Positions 10,541-20,672 of a DNA stretch of 64,000 nucleotides are shown piece after piece. This DNA is from Neobacillus niacini NBRC 15566 (GTDB lineage Bacteria; Bacillota; Bacilli; Bacillales; Cytobacillaceae). The translations under genes were made by a program, and so were the position numbers. The notes under the pieces were generated by a model. It made no database searches. It had not been told where the DNA came from and saw only the letters and a program-made list of their open reading frames with translations. The stretch covers positions 220,688-284,687 of the forward strand of contig NZ_BCVA01000004.1 in the NCBI RefSeq assembly GCF_001591505.1, read 5' to 3'. The stretch's first letter is position 1. Each line of letters begins with the position of its first letter.

Positions 10541-10646
10541 GGCTGCAGCGCCTAAGGGCTCGGGGTTATAAGCTTTGCTTGTCTTATGGCTGTCGCTCCA
10601 AGGGAAAAATGAACTTCTTTTTCCCCTGAGCAAGGCGCTTCCGCCT
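10541..10646. repeat. GCGCC-type dispersed intergenic repeat
   Basis: About 106 bp bounded by GGCTGCAGCGCCTA on the left and CAAGGCGCTTCCGCC on the right; AGCGCC (10547-10552) and GGCGCT (10634-10639) are inverted ends. It is richer in GC than its surroundings and contains internal inverted segments (CCAAGGGAAAAA with TTTTTCCCCTG). It resembles, from memory, a short palindromic repeat family found between genes in many Bacillus-group genomes. It sits directly before the trxB ribosome site. Confidence 0.45.
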
Positions 10647-10661
10647 TTAAATAGGGAGTGA

Positions 10662-11618
<957 letters not shown>

Positions 11619-11732
11619 TTTTACAATTTCTTCATAATCGTAATCCGGTTTTAATTCTCTTGTAACAGTAGTGAAATATTAATAAGGTATGATGATAGTA
11701 AGAATTGACCCCCTTTAAAATATTCACTTGGT

Positions 11733-11766
11733 GCACAGGCTGAAAATGCCTGTGCTATTTTTTTAC
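11733..11766 (+). terminator. Terminator after trxB
   Basis: GCACAGGC (11733-11740) and GCCTGTGC (11748-11755) form a perfect 8-bp stem with a 7-nt loop, followed by TATTTTTTT. Confidence 0.85.
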
Positions 11767-11799
11767 ATATTTTTAACAGAATAAAGAAATCTGATTTCG

Positions 11800-11828
11800 T
11801 TGTGACCGCTTACCAAAAAGAGTATAAT
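11800..11828 (+). promoter_or_regulatory. Sigma-A promoter for yvcI-rapZ-yvcK-whiA-crh
   Basis: TTGTGA (11800-11805), a 17-bp spacer and a consensus TATAAT (11823-11828). It is the only clear promoter before the five-gene cluster. Confidence 0.65.
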
Positions 11829-11962
11829 AAAAAGAATAAATAAACGAGGTAATTTACTACTATGAATTTTTTTATATAGATAAGAAACAAAATATTTTAC
11901 TTTGAGAATTGTTAAGCTCCGGCGACGAGGGCTTATGCTTTTCTTGTTAGAGGGTGTTTGTT

Positions 11963-12421
11963 GTGCAGCGAGTCACCAATTGTGTACTAATTAGAGATAA
12001 CCAAGCATTAATGTTAAAGAAACCGCGACGCGGCTGGTGGGTAGCACCGGGCGGCAAAATGGAGCCTGGAGAGTCAGTAAGAGATTCCTGTATTCGTGAG
12101 TTTCGGGAGGAAACCGGAATCTACTTGAAAAATCCACAATTGAAGGGTATTTTTACTTTCATTATGAAAGAAAATGATCAAGTTTTATCCGAATGGATGA
12201 TGTTTACTTTTTTAGCAACGGATTCTGATGGGATGCGTTTCGATGAATCGGATGAAGGTAAGCTTGAGTGGCAGCAGCTTGATCAATTAAAAAACCTGCC
12301 AATGGCAGCGGGAGACTATCATATTATCGATTATATGATTCATGGAAATGGGATAATTTACGGTACTTTTACTTACACCAAGGATTTCCAGTTAATCAGT
12401 TATCGATTAGATCCAAGTTAA
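11963..12421 (+). CDS. yvcI: Nudix hydrolase YvcI
   Basis: 152 residues. The Nudix box is visible as GGKMEPGESVRDSCIREFREE (GX5EX7REUXEE pattern, about residues 33-55). Family members hydrolyse nucleoside diphosphates linked to other moieties; the substrate here is unknown. A GTG start at 11963 is chosen, 8 nt after AGAGGG, giving the family N-terminus MQRVTNCVL; the alternative GTG at 11954 overlaps the ribosome site. First gene of the rapZ cluster. Confidence 0.85.
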   Translation: MQRVTNCVLIRDNQALMLKKPRRGWWVAPGGKMEPGESVRDSCIREFREETGIYLKNPQLKGIFTFIMKENDQVLSEWMMFTFLATDSDGMRFDESDEGKLEWQQLDQLKNLPMAAGDYHIIDYMIHGNGIIYGTFTYTKDFQLISYRLDPS

Positions 12422-12439
12422 CTTGAGGGGGAAAATGAA

Positions 12440-13333
12440 ATGAGTACCGGTTCAACAAATGAAACACAAATGGTCATCATTACGGGGATGTCTGGAGCTG
12501 GAAAAACAGTTGCGATCCAAAGTTTAGAGGATTTAGGTTTTTTCTGTGTAGATAATCTGCCCCCAACTCTGCTTCCTAAATTTCTTGAACTTATGAAGGA
12601 ATCTGGGAATAAAATGAATAAAGTTGCTTTGGTTATGGATTTAAGAGGAAGAGAGTTCTTTGATCATTTGTTTAAAGCGCTTGATGACCTTGCAGAAACC
12701 TCATGGGTAAGCCCGCAAATCCTGTTCTTGGATGCAGACGATGCAACTTTAGTGCGAAGATATAAAGAAACAAGAAGATTTCATCCACTTGCACAATCTG
12801 GCTTGCCATTAGAGGGCATTAGGCTAGAGAGAGAGCTTCTTGATGAGTTAAAGGGAAGGGCCCAGATTATTTACAACACTTCACAAATGAAGCCGCGTGA
12901 ATTACGTGAAAAGATTATAACTGAATTTACTACAAATAAAAAATCAATTTTTACTGTCAATGTCATGTCATTTGGATTTAAGCATGGAATTCCAATCGAT
13001 GCTGACCTCGTTTTTGATGTGCGTTTCCTGCCAAATCCTCACTATATCGATCACATGAGACCAAAAACAGGATTAGATGAAGAGGTTTCAAGCTATGTTT
13101 TAAAATGGAATGAAACGCATAAATTCATAGAGAAGGTCACAGATTTGTTAAGCTTTATGCTTCCGCATTATAAGCGGGAAGGCAAAGCGCAGCTTGTGAT
13201 TGCGATAGGGTGTACCGGAGGGCAGCACCGCTCCGTAACTCTGGCTGAATATCTTGCTAAATACTTTGAAAATGATTACAAAACATTCGTTTCACATCGT
13301 GACATTGAGAGGAGAAAGGATAAGACGACATGA
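12440..13333 (+). CDS. rapZ: RapZ (YvcJ) nucleotide-binding protein
   Basis: 297 residues. P-loop ATP/GTP-binding protein with Walker A GMSGAGKT at about residues 15-22 and a C-terminal domain with the [14 protein letters not shown] segment. In Enterobacteria RapZ is an adaptor for sRNA decay that controls GlmS; in B. subtilis YvcJ is linked to competence. The Bacillus role is less clear. It overlaps yvcK by 4 nt. Confidence 0.92.
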   Translation: MSTGSTNETQMVIITGMSGAGKTVAIQSLEDLGFFCVDNLPPTLLPKFLELMKESGNKMNKVALVMDLRGREFFDHLFKALDDLAETSWVSPQILFLDADDATLVRRYKETRRFHPLAQSGLPLEGIRLERELLDELKGRAQIIYNTSQMKPRELREKIITEFTTNKKSIFTVNVMSFGFKHGIPIDADLVFDVRFLPNPHYIDHMRPKTGLDEEVSSYVLKWNETHKFIEKVTDLLSFMLPHYKREGKAQLVIAIGCTGGQHRSVTLAEYLAKYFENDYKTFVSHRDIERRKDKTT

Positions 13334-14301
13334 GGGAGTTAGGACAGCCAAGAATCGTCATCATAGGCGGAGGAACAGGCTTGCCGGTTTTATTAAGAGG
13401 ATTAAAACAGTATCCAGTTGATATTACCGCCATTGTAACGGTTGCTGATGATGGCGGTAGTTCAGGAAGGCTCCGCGACGACCTGCAAATTCCACCGCCT
13501 GGGGATATCCGAAATGTGTTAGCTGCACTATCCGATGTAGAACCGCTTGTGGAGGAGATGTTTCAACATCGTTTTAAGACCTCCAATGAGTTATCTGGAC
13601 ATTCACTTGGTAATTTGATTTTAGCAGCGATGACATCGATTACCGGGAATTTTGTTCACGCCATTCAAGAAATGAGTAAAGTATTAAATGTTCGCGGCAA
13701 GGTTCTGCCAGCTGCTAATCAAAGTGTTGTTCTTCATGCAGAAATGGAGGATGGGACCATTGTTTCTGGTGAATCGAAAATTCCCTACTCAGGGAAAAAA
13801 ATAAAAAGGGTTTTTTTAACACCAGAGGTTATCACTCCTTTGCCAGAATCCATACAAGCCATTAGACAAGCAGATCTAATTATAATTGGACCTGGAAGTT
13901 TATATACGAGTATCCTGCCTAATCTTCTTGTACCGCGATTAGGTGAGGAGATTTGCCACTCTCAGGCCAAAAAGGTGTATATTTGTAATTTAATGACACA
14001 AGCGGGTGAAACGCACGGATACACGGCAAGTGACCATATAAAAGCTATTTATGAGCATATGACCTGTGCGTTTATGGATACGATTCTAGTGAACAATAAA
14101 GAAATTCCTGAAGACATCCAGCTCCGCTATAATGAAGAGCTTGCAGACCCGGTCAATTATGATTTAGAACGCATCAATGAACTTGGAGTTGAAGTAGTTC
14201 ACGCTGACATTGCTGTCCAAGAGAACGGGGCACTGAGACATGACCCGAAAAAAGTGGCGAAAATTTTATATAATTTGCTTTTAGATGAAACCAAACAGTG
14301 A
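13330..14301 (+). CDS. yvcK: Gluconeogenesis/morphogenesis factor YvcK
   Basis: 323 residues with the family's N-terminal nucleotide-sugar-binding motif [28 protein letters not shown], and [14 protein letters not shown]. In B. subtilis this UDP-sugar-binding protein (also called MgfK or GlmR) is needed for growth on gluconeogenic carbon and influences PBP1 and cell shape, probably by stimulating GlmS. It overlaps rapZ and precedes whiA. Confidence 0.92.
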   Translation: MRELGQPRIVIIGGGTGLPVLLRGLKQYPVDITAIVTVADDGGSSGRLRDDLQIPPPGDIRNVLAALSDVEPLVEEMFQHRFKTSNELSGHSLGNLILAAMTSITGNFVHAIQEMSKVLNVRGKVLPAANQSVVLHAEMEDGTIVSGESKIPYSGKKIKRVFLTPEVITPLPESIQAIRQADLIIIGPGSLYTSILPNLLVPRLGEEICHSQAKKVYICNLMTQAGETHGYTASDHIKAIYEHMTCAFMDTILVNNKEIPEDIQLRYNEELADPVNYDLERINELGVEVVHADIAVQENGALRHDPKKVAKILYNLLLDETKQ

Positions 14302-14346
14302 TATGAAGCGTAAATAATAATGCCTGTGCAAAAAGGGGGTGAAGGG

Positions 14347-15297
14347 ATGTCTTTCGCTTCGGAAACGAAAAAAGAATTAACAAATTTGGAAATAAAGCCA
14401 TGCTGCACGCAAGCGGAACTTTCCGCGCTCATAAGAATGAATGGTTCAATGTCATTTTCGAACCGTAAGTTAATTGTTGATATTCAGACTGAAAATGCGG
14501 CCATCGCTCGAAGGATTTATACGTTAATTAAAAAGAGCTATGATGTTCCAGTGGAACTGCTGGTTCGAAAAAAAATGAGATTAAAAAAGAACAATGTTTA
14601 CATTGTTCGTTTGTCGCAACGAGCTAAGGAAATACTAGAGGATATGAAAATCCTTGGTGAAGGATTTACCTTCATCCATGATATAGCTAGTGATCTGGTG
14701 AAAAAGAAATGTTGTAAACGTTCTTATTTACGTGGGGCGTTTCTAGCTGGAGGTTCGGTGAATAATCCGGAAACTTCCTCGTATCATTTGGAAATTGCTT
14801 CACTATACAAGGAGCATAATGATTCCCTGTGTGAATTAATGAATAAATTTGGACTCAATAGCAAGACACTTGAGCGAAAAAAAGGCTATATTACTTACTT
14901 AAAAGAAGCAGAAAAAATTACCGAGTATCTAAATATTATTGGTGCAGTCAATGCTCTTCTTCGCTTTGAAGATGTGCGGATTGTAAGAGATATGCGAAAT
15001 TCGGTTAATCGTCTTGTTAATTGTGAAACTGCGAACTTAAATAAAACGATTGGTGCTTCAATCCGGCAGGTTGAAAATATTCGCTATATTAACGATACGG
15101 TTGGATTGCACATCTTACCAGAAAAGTTAAGAGAGATCGCGGAACTCCGTCTCCATTATACCGATGTAACCTTAAAGGAATTAGGAGAGATGGTTTCCGG
15201 TGGTATAATTAGTAAATCTGGAATTAATCATCGGTTAAGAAAAATAGATGAAATTGCTGAAAAATTACGGATTGGTGATTTGGCTCAAAGAAAATAG
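14347..15297 (+). CDS. whiA: WhiA DNA-binding/cell-division protein
   Basis: 316 residues from the ATG at 14347, exactly the B. subtilis length. It has an N-terminal LAGLIDADG-like homing-endonuclease fold without nuclease function and a C-terminal helix-turn-helix ([25 protein letters not shown]). In Bacillus WhiA affects FtsZ assembly and chromosome segregation rather than sporulation transcription. The ribosome site AGGGGGTGAAGGG decides the start; the frame open from 14320 has no such site. Confidence 0.94.
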   Translation: MSFASETKKELTNLEIKPCCTQAELSALIRMNGSMSFSNRKLIVDIQTENAAIARRIYTLIKKSYDVPVELLVRKKMRLKKNNVYIVRLSQRAKEILEDMKILGEGFTFIHDIASDLVKKKCCKRSYLRGAFLAGGSVNNPETSSYHLEIASLYKEHNDSLCELMNKFGLNSKTLERKKGYITYLKEAEKITEYLNIIGAVNALLRFEDVRIVRDMRNSVNRLVNCETANLNKTIGASIRQVENIRYINDTVGLHILPEKLREIAELRLHYTDVTLKELGEMVSGGIISKSGINHRLRKIDEIAEKLRIGDLAQRK

Positions 15298-15323
15298 AGG
15301 AAAACATAAGGAGGATTTTTGTA

Positions 15324-15581
15324 ATGGTAGAGAAACAAGTGGAAGTTAAATTGAAAACGGGTCTTCAAGCACGGCCAGCAGCATTATTTGTTCAGGAAGC
15401 GAACCGTTTTTCAGCGGATATTTTTTTAGAGAAAGATGGTAAAAAGGTTAATGCCAAGAGTATTATGGGGCTTATGAGCCTAGCTGTCGGTTCAGGCGTT
15501 TTAGTTAATATTGTTGCTGACGGTGATGATGAAGAAAAAGCCATTGATGCATTGTCTACTTTTGTTCAAAATGAACATTAA
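15324..15581 (+). CDS. crh: Catabolite repression HPr-like protein Crh
   Basis: 85 residues, HPr fold. The position equivalent to HPr His15 is Gln (TGLQARPAA), so it cannot take a phosphate from enzyme I, while Ser46 in NAKSIMGLMSL is kept for HPr kinase. This is the defining pattern of Crh, a CcpA co-effector. Ribosome site AAGGAGG lies before the ATG. It ends the yvcI-crh cluster at a bidirectional terminator shared with clpP. Confidence 0.96.
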   Translation: MVEKQVEVKLKTGLQARPAALFVQEANRFSADIFLEKDGKKVNAKSIMGLMSLAVGSGVLVNIVADGDDEEKAIDALSTFVQNEH

Positions 15582-15595
15582 AATAACATTAACAT

Positions 15596-15632
15596 AAAAA
15601 GAGTTTGACCTAAAATCGGTCAAACTCTTTTT
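15596..15632. terminator. Bidirectional terminator crh/clpP
   Basis: A perfect 15-bp stem (15596-15610 with 15618-15632) with A-run and T-run on opposite sides, between two convergent genes. Confidence 0.88.
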
Positions 15633-15636
15633 GTTA

Positions 15637-16242
15637 TTACTTATCTTTTTTATCTTCTTTAAGGCTTCTTGTGATGATATGGTCAACGAGGCCGTATTCT
15701 TTTGCTCTTTCAGCTGTCATGAAGTTATCGCGGTCAGTATCCTTTTGGATGACTTCTAGCGGCTGGCCAGTGCGCTCTGCTAAGATTCCATTCAATTTCT
15801 CACGAAGGAATAAAATACGCTTAGCGGCAATTTCAATCTCGGTTGCCTGCCCTTGTGCGCCGCCTAATGGCTGATGAATCATAACTTCAGCATTTGGAAG
15901 GGCATAACGCTTACCTTTTGTACCTGCAGCAAGTAGGAAAGCACCCATTGAAGCTGCCATACCAATACAAATAGTTTGAACATCTGGCTTAATGAACTGC
16001 ATAGTGTCATAAATGGCCATACCTGCAGTAATACTTCCGCCAGGGCTGTTAATATAAATGGATATATCCTTTTCAGGGTTTTCTGCCTCAAGGAATAACA
16101 ATTGTGCTACAATGCTATTAGCCACATGATCATCAATCCCACTGCCAAGCATAATAATACGGTCTTTTAAGAGACGAGAATAAATGTCGTATGCTCTTTC
16201 TCCGCGGTTTGTTTGTTCAATAACTGTAGGAATCAAATTCAT
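15637..16242 (-). CDS. clpP: ATP-dependent Clp protease proteolytic subunit ClpP
   Basis: 201 residues. The catalytic triad is visible: Ser in [14 protein letters not shown] (about residue 98), His in VMIHQPLGG (about 123) and Asp in KDTDRDNFM (about 172). It forms the tetradecameric peptidase used by ClpC, ClpX and ClpE; tmRNA-tagged proteins are among its substrates, and ssrA and smpB are also in this window. Ribosome site GAGGAGG precedes the ATG. A CtsR-type operator overlaps the promoter. Confidence 0.97.
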   Translation of the reverse strand: MNLIPTVIEQTNRGERAYDIYSRLLKDRIIMLGSGIDDHVANSIVAQLLFLEAENPEKDISIYINSPGGSITAGMAIYDTMQFIKPDVQTICIGMAASMGAFLLAAGTKGKRYALPNAEVMIHQPLGGAQGQATEIEIAAKRILFLREKLNGILAERTGQPLEVIQKDTDRDNFMTAERAKEYGLVDHIITRSLKEDKKDK

Positions 16243-16277
16243 TTTTCTTCCTCCTCTAAGTATAAAAGATTTTAATA

Positions 16278-16306
16278 TGTATAGTTAATGATACACTGAT
16301 GGTCAA
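16278..16306 (-). promoter_or_regulatory. Sigma-A promoter of clpP
   Basis: On the minus strand TTGACC (16306-16301), a 17-bp spacer and TATACA (16283-16278). Its -35 lies inside the CtsR-type operator. Confidence 0.75.
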
Positions 16307-16317
16307 TTAAGGTCAAA
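16301..16317. promoter_or_regulatory. CtsR operator at clpP
   Basis: GGTCAAT-TAA-GGTCAAA is a near-perfect heptad direct repeat matching the CtsR box (RGTCAAA-NAN-RGTCAAA). It overlaps the clpP -35, so CtsR would block polymerase until heat or protein stress inactivates it. Confidence 0.85.
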
Positions 16318-16394
16318 CAATTCGCTTTATATTTGTTCGACATCTTTCCCTAACTCATCATAACCATTTGGCTAATTTTTAAACCTATTCTAGC

Positions 16395-16423
16395 TTGCAA
16401 AGTTTCACGAATTGGAATATAAT
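16395..16423 (+). promoter_or_regulatory. Promoter of tRNA-Arg
   Basis: TTGCAA (16395-16400), a 17-bp spacer and TATAAT (16418-16423), about 18 nt before the tRNA. Confidence 0.65.
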
Positions 16424-16440
16424 ATGTTAGTCGCATATAT

Positions 16441-16512
16441 GCGCTCGTGGTGCAACGGATAGCACGTAAGATTCCGGTTCTTAAAATGGGGGTTCGATTC
16501 CCTCCGAGCGCG
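16441..16512 (+). tRNA. tRNA-Arg (anticodon CCG)
   Basis: All four arms fold: acceptor GCGCTCG (16441-16447) with CGAGCGC (16505-16511), D arm GTGC/GCAC, anticodon stem TAAGA/TCTTA with loop TTCCGGT (anticodon CCG, reads CGG), T arm GGGGG/CCCTC with loop TTCGATT. Discriminator G at 16512; CCA is not encoded. A lone tRNA-Arg next to clpP also occurs in B. subtilis (trnQ). Confidence 0.93.
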
Positions 16513-16517
16513 TCTTC

Positions 16518-16552
16518 AAACCTCTTGTTACTAGGTAACAGGAGGTTTTTTA
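16518..16552 (+). terminator. Terminator after tRNA-Arg
   Basis: 14-bp stem 16518-16531 with 16535-16548 and a TTTTTT tail. Confidence 0.85.
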
Positions 16553-16622
16553 TTTCTGACAGTTAATAACCATACACGAATTCTCCATCTTCATGTAAAA
16601 TAGAGCAAGGGGGGAATTAGTA

Positions 16623-17948
16623 ATGGATTTAAAAGCAGGATTATGGCAGCAGCAATCATTAAAATTGGCAATGACGCAGGAACTAACTCAGGCAATTGCG
16701 CTCTTGCAATATTCAGCACAAGAGCTTTCAGCATTTTTAGAAAACAAAGCACTTGAAAATCCCCTACTTCAGGTTGAGAATAAACATATTCAGCCTATTA
16801 ACCCATTAATAGATCGTAATCGGCGGAAACACACAAAAAATACGGAAAACGATTGGATTGAGCAAATTGCAGCCAAGTCATCTTCAAGTGAAGATCAGCT
16901 GCTAAATCAGCTTAATCTCCGTAAATACTCTAGTAATCAACTAAAAGTAATTAAACACTTGATTCAGAACCTCGATGTAAACGGATACTTAACCTCTGAG
17001 CCTGAGGAAATCGCAGAAAAATTAGGTGTCCACATAGAACTGGTTGAAGAGAGCATTATTGTGATTCAGACCTTGGAACCAGCTGGAATCGGGGCTAGGA
17101 ATCTTCAAGAATGTTTATTAATTCAGCTCGAGCGGGAGAACCTAAAGGATGATTTGGCGTTAATAATTCTTTCTCACTACTTCGTTCCATTTGCTGAAAA
17201 GAAATGGAAGCAGATAGCAAAGGAACTACAAATCCCTTTACAGAAAATCCAAGAAATATTTGATACGGTACAGCAGCTGAACCCACGTCCTGGTGCACTT
17301 TTAGAGCAGGATAACGCTTCCTACATTATCCCTGATGCCATTGTAGAACGTTTTGGGGATGGATATTCTGTCAGGCTTTGTGATGACATTCTTCCGAAAA
17401 TAAGTTTTAATGATCATTATTATCAAAAACTGACTACTACGAAGGATGCTCAGGTAAGCCGCTTTTTGCAGGATAAAGTACAAGATTATCAATGGATCAT
17501 GAAAAGTATAGAGCAGCGGAAGGAAACTTTAACGAGGGTTGTCAGTAAAATTGTGGAAAAACAAACTCGTTTCTTCGAACATGGTAAAGAATACTTAGTT
17601 CCTATGACCATGAAGGAAGTCGCGGGAGAACTTGATATTCATGAATCAACGGTCAGCCGTGCAGTGAAAGAAAAATATGTGCAAACTCCGATAGGTACCT
17701 TTCCGCTGAAGTCGTTCTTTACCAGCACCATTCAAACGGTATCAAATGAAAGCACCTCCTCGAGTCAGGTTAAAAATGAAATCGCTTCAATGGTTAAAAG
17801 TGAGGATAAACAACATCCATTATCGGATCAGGATATTGTTGAGAAGCTGAAGACAATTCAGGGAATCGTTGTGTCTAGAAGAACAGTGGCAAAGTATCGA
17901 GACCAACTGGGGATTCCATCTTCATCTAAGAGAAAAAGATTTGATTGA
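16623..17948 (+). CDS. sigL: RNA polymerase sigma-54 factor SigL
   Basis: 441 residues. Glutamine-rich region I at the N-terminus (LAMTQELTQAIALLQYSAQE), a central core-binding region, a helix-turn-helix (MTMKEVAGELDIHESTVSRAVKEK region, about residues 330-350), and the C-terminal RpoN box VSRRTVAKYRDQLGIP. It directs transcription from -12/-24 promoters with enhancer-binding activators. Ribosome site AAGGGGGG lies 7 nt upstream. The glutaredoxin gene follows closely. Confidence 0.96.
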   Translation: MDLKAGLWQQQSLKLAMTQELTQAIALLQYSAQELSAFLENKALENPLLQVENKHIQPINPLIDRNRRKHTKNTENDWIEQIAAKSSSSEDQLLNQLNLRKYSSNQLKVIKHLIQNLDVNGYLTSEPEEIAEKLGVHIELVEESIIVIQTLEPAGIGARNLQECLLIQLERENLKDDLALIILSHYFVPFAEKKWKQIAKELQIPLQKIQEIFDTVQQLNPRPGALLEQDNASYIIPDAIVERFGDGYSVRLCDDILPKISFNDHYYQKLTTTKDAQVSRFLQDKVQDYQWIMKSIEQRKETLTRVVSKIVEKQTRFFEHGKEYLVPMTMKEVAGELDIHESTVSRAVKEKYVQTPIGTFPLKSFFTSTIQTVSNESTSSSQVKNEIASMVKSEDKQHPLSDQDIVEKLKTIQGIVVSRRTVAKYRDQLGIPSSSKRKRFD

Positions 17949-17961
17949 AAGGATACAAACG

Positions 17962-18219
17962 ATGACGCAAACAATGATCACCCTTTATACTAGACAACGC
18001 TGTTCACTATGTGAAAAAGCAAAAATGGCCATCCTTGAGCTTAAGGAAGACTGGAATTTTACACTAGAAGAAATTGATATTGATTCAAGTGATGAGTTAA
18101 CGGAATTATACGGAATCATGATTCCGGTGGTTCAGATTGACGGGGAAGAAGTAGCCTTTGGAATTATTAACAAAAATGACATAAGTAAACGTTTGCAAGA
18201 AAAAACTGAAAACTTTTAG
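17962..18219 (+). CDS. Glutaredoxin-family thiol-disulfide protein
   Basis: 85 residues with a thioredoxin-like fold signature and the active-site pair Cys-Ser-Leu-Cys in TRQRCSLCEKAKM (about residues 14-17), plus the cis-Pro region IMIPVVQIDGEEV. Probably a small glutaredoxin-like (DUF836/NrdH-like) oxidoreductase; substrate unknown. The ATG at 17962 has GAAAGGA 9 nt upstream; longer versions begin inside sigL in another frame. The cggR promoter begins right at its stop codon. Confidence 0.75.
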   Translation: MTQTMITLYTRQRCSLCEKAKMAILELKEDWNFTLEEIDIDSSDELTELYGIMIPVVQIDGEEVAFGIINKNDISKRLQEKTENF

Positions 18220-18220
18220 G

Positions 18221-18249
18221 TTGAAATAGGTTTTCACTCCTGTTAGAAT
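18221..18249 (+). promoter_or_regulatory. Sigma-A promoter of the cggR-gapA operon
   Basis: TTGAAA (18221-18226), a 17-bp spacer and TAGAAT (18244-18249). Predicted start near 18256 puts the CggR operator about 30-66 nt into the transcribed region, the arrangement known in B. subtilis. Confidence 0.7.
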
Positions 18250-18286
18250 GAAAAATGTTAGCAGGGGTGATTTTTTTTCGATGGAG

Positions 18287-18322
18287 TGGGACATAATTTG
18301 TCTAGGGTGGACATTTTATGAC
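18287..18322. promoter_or_regulatory. CggR operator (tandem half-sites)
   Basis: TGGGAC-N6-TGTC-N4-GTGGAC-N6-TGAC, matching the B. subtilis architecture CGGGAC-N6-TGTC-N4-CGGGAC-N6-TGTC with three base differences in the specified positions. CggR tetramers would act here as a roadblock released by fructose-1,6-bisphosphate. Confidence 0.82.
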
Positions 18323-18352
18323 CAGTTACATATAATAAAGGAGCAGGACATT

Positions 18353-19375
18353 ATGCAATCACTCATCGATATTCAAAAAAGATTATTACCTGATCTCCTA
18401 CAGGTCCTACATAAACGATATTCTATCCTCAGACATATCGGTTTTATGCAGCCAGTAGGAAGAAGGAGTCTTGCTTCCAACCTTGGTTACACGGAAAGAG
18501 TTCTTCGCAGTGAAGTTGATTTCCTAAAGGAACAAAATCTTGTTTCAATCAACAATATTGGAATGAGCTTAACTTCTGAAGGGAAGAATTTGCTAGAAGA
18601 TTTAGAAGGAATGATTCGAGAGTTAATCGGTATCGACGTAATGGAGCTGGAGTTAAAACACCGACTTAAGATTCAAAAAGTTATCATTGTACCTGGGAAC
18701 AGTGATGAATCCCTTATGGTAAAAGATGACTTAGGTAAGGCTTGTGCCTTGTGCATGAAAAAATATTTAACTGGGAAAAATATTATCGCTGTAACTGGCG
18801 GCTCAACGATGGCTGCAGTCGCAAACGCACTTACACCTGAGCTTGGCAAAAAGGAATTGCTGTTTGTACCGGCTCGCGGCGGGATTGGTGAGGATGTCCA
18901 GAATCAGGCAAATACAATTAGCTCGATTATGTCGAAAAATACAAAATCAAAGCACCGTGTATTTTATGTGCCTGATCAAGTGAGTAATGAAATTTATCAG
19001 TCCCTAATTAAAGAACCTGAAATTCATGAAGTTTTAAACTTAATAAAATCCGCAAGCATGGTTCTTCATGGGATTGGGGATGCTATTACAATGGCTGAAC
19101 GAAGAAAATCGAGACCCGAAATTATGCAAAAGCTTGAAACGAGTGCGTCTGTAGGGGAAGCTTTCGGCTATTATTTTAATGAAAAAGGTGAAATCGTCCA
19201 CAAGGTTCTAACCATTGGACTGCAACTAGAAGACCTCGCACAGATTCCTAACGTGATTGCTGTTGCAGGCGGCGCTTCTAAGGCAAAAGCCATTAAGGCT
19301 TATATGAAAAAAGCACCTACTTCGACAATATTAATCACGGATGAGGGTGCAGCAAGAAAGTTATTAAAAGGGTAA
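18353..19375 (+). CDS. cggR: Central glycolytic genes repressor CggR
   Basis: 340 residues, the B. subtilis length, SorC/DeoR family. N-terminal winged helix (GRRSLASNLGYTERVLRSEV, about residues 35-55) and a C-terminal sugar-phosphate-binding domain (VTGGSTMAAVANAL, PARGGIGEDVQNQAN, HGIGDAI) that senses fructose-1,6-bisphosphate. The ATG at 18353 has AAAGGAGCAGG upstream; the frame open from 18248 would span promoter and operator. It represses its own operon. Confidence 0.95.
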   Translation: MQSLIDIQKRLLPDLLQVLHKRYSILRHIGFMQPVGRRSLASNLGYTERVLRSEVDFLKEQNLVSINNIGMSLTSEGKNLLEDLEGMIRELIGIDVMELELKHRLKIQKVIIVPGNSDESLMVKDDLGKACALCMKKYLTGKNIIAVTGGSTMAAVANALTPELGKKELLFVPARGGIGEDVQNQANTISSIMSKNTKSKHRVFYVPDQVSNEIYQSLIKEPEIHEVLNLIKSASMVLHGIGDAITMAERRKSRPEIMQKLETSASVGEAFGYYFNEKGEIVHKVLTIGLQLEDLAQIPNVIAVAGGASKAKAIKAYMKKAPTSTILITDEGAARKLLKG

Positions 19376-19467
19376 TCCCTTTTTATATAAGACTGTTTTC
19401 GTAAATAAATCTTTTATCCGATTTTAACGTGGAAATAGTCATCTAGTTTTAACAATTTAGTTTGTAA

Positions 19468-19488
19468 GCTCTTTTTTTAAAAAAGAGC
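19468..19488 (+). other. cggR-gapA intergenic stem-loop
   Basis: GCTCTTTTTT and AAAAAAGAGC form a 10-bp inverted repeat around one base. It lies 40 nt before gapA. In B. subtilis the cggR-gapA transcript is cut near here and a stem-loop protects the gapA part; this element is the likely equivalent. A terminator or antiterminator role is possible but no T-run follows. Confidence 0.5.
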
Positions 19489-19492
19489 CTAA

Positions 19493-20536
<1,044 letters not shown>

Positions 20537-20597
20537 TCTTTAGTTAGTTGAGGTTGGTAAATTCTTCATCAAAAAGCTATAATGATTTAGGGTAATC

Positions 20598-20634
20598 AAA
20601 GGGGAGCGGGGAACATTCCCCCTCCCTTTTTTTG
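20598..20634 (+). terminator. Internal (leaky) terminator gapA-pgk
   Basis: A G/C-rich hairpin of about 12 bp with one bulged C (20601-20612 with 20617-20627) followed by TTTTTTT. Because pgk lacks an obvious separate promoter here, it is likely a partial terminator that raises gapA over downstream genes. Confidence 0.75.
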
Positions 20635-20672
20635 TGTAATTAGCTGTCAATACATAAGGAGGAGCTTTGCGC

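Larger units (their letters stand above)
11619..11962. other. 344-bp intergenic region trxB-yvcI
   Basis: Holds the trxB terminator (11733-11766), a sigma-A promoter (11800-11828), and a stretch at 11920-11945 (agctccggcgacgagggct) that looks like a decayed end of the GCGCC-type repeat. Nothing else was recognised; no ORF with a ribosome site was seen. Confidence 0.5.

Noticed and set aside
14347..15297. WhiA as a homing endonuclease because of its LAGLIDADG-like fold
   Set aside because: Its length, helix-turn-helix C-terminus and rapZ-yvcK-whiA-crh context identify WhiA, which has lost nuclease activity.
18308..18336. TGGACA-N17-TATAAT as the main cggR promoter
   Set aside because: A start about 7 nt downstream would fall within the ribosome site and leave a leader of about 10 nt; the upstream TTGAAA-N17-TAGAAT gives the known operator-downstream layout. 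Kept only as a possible second promoter.
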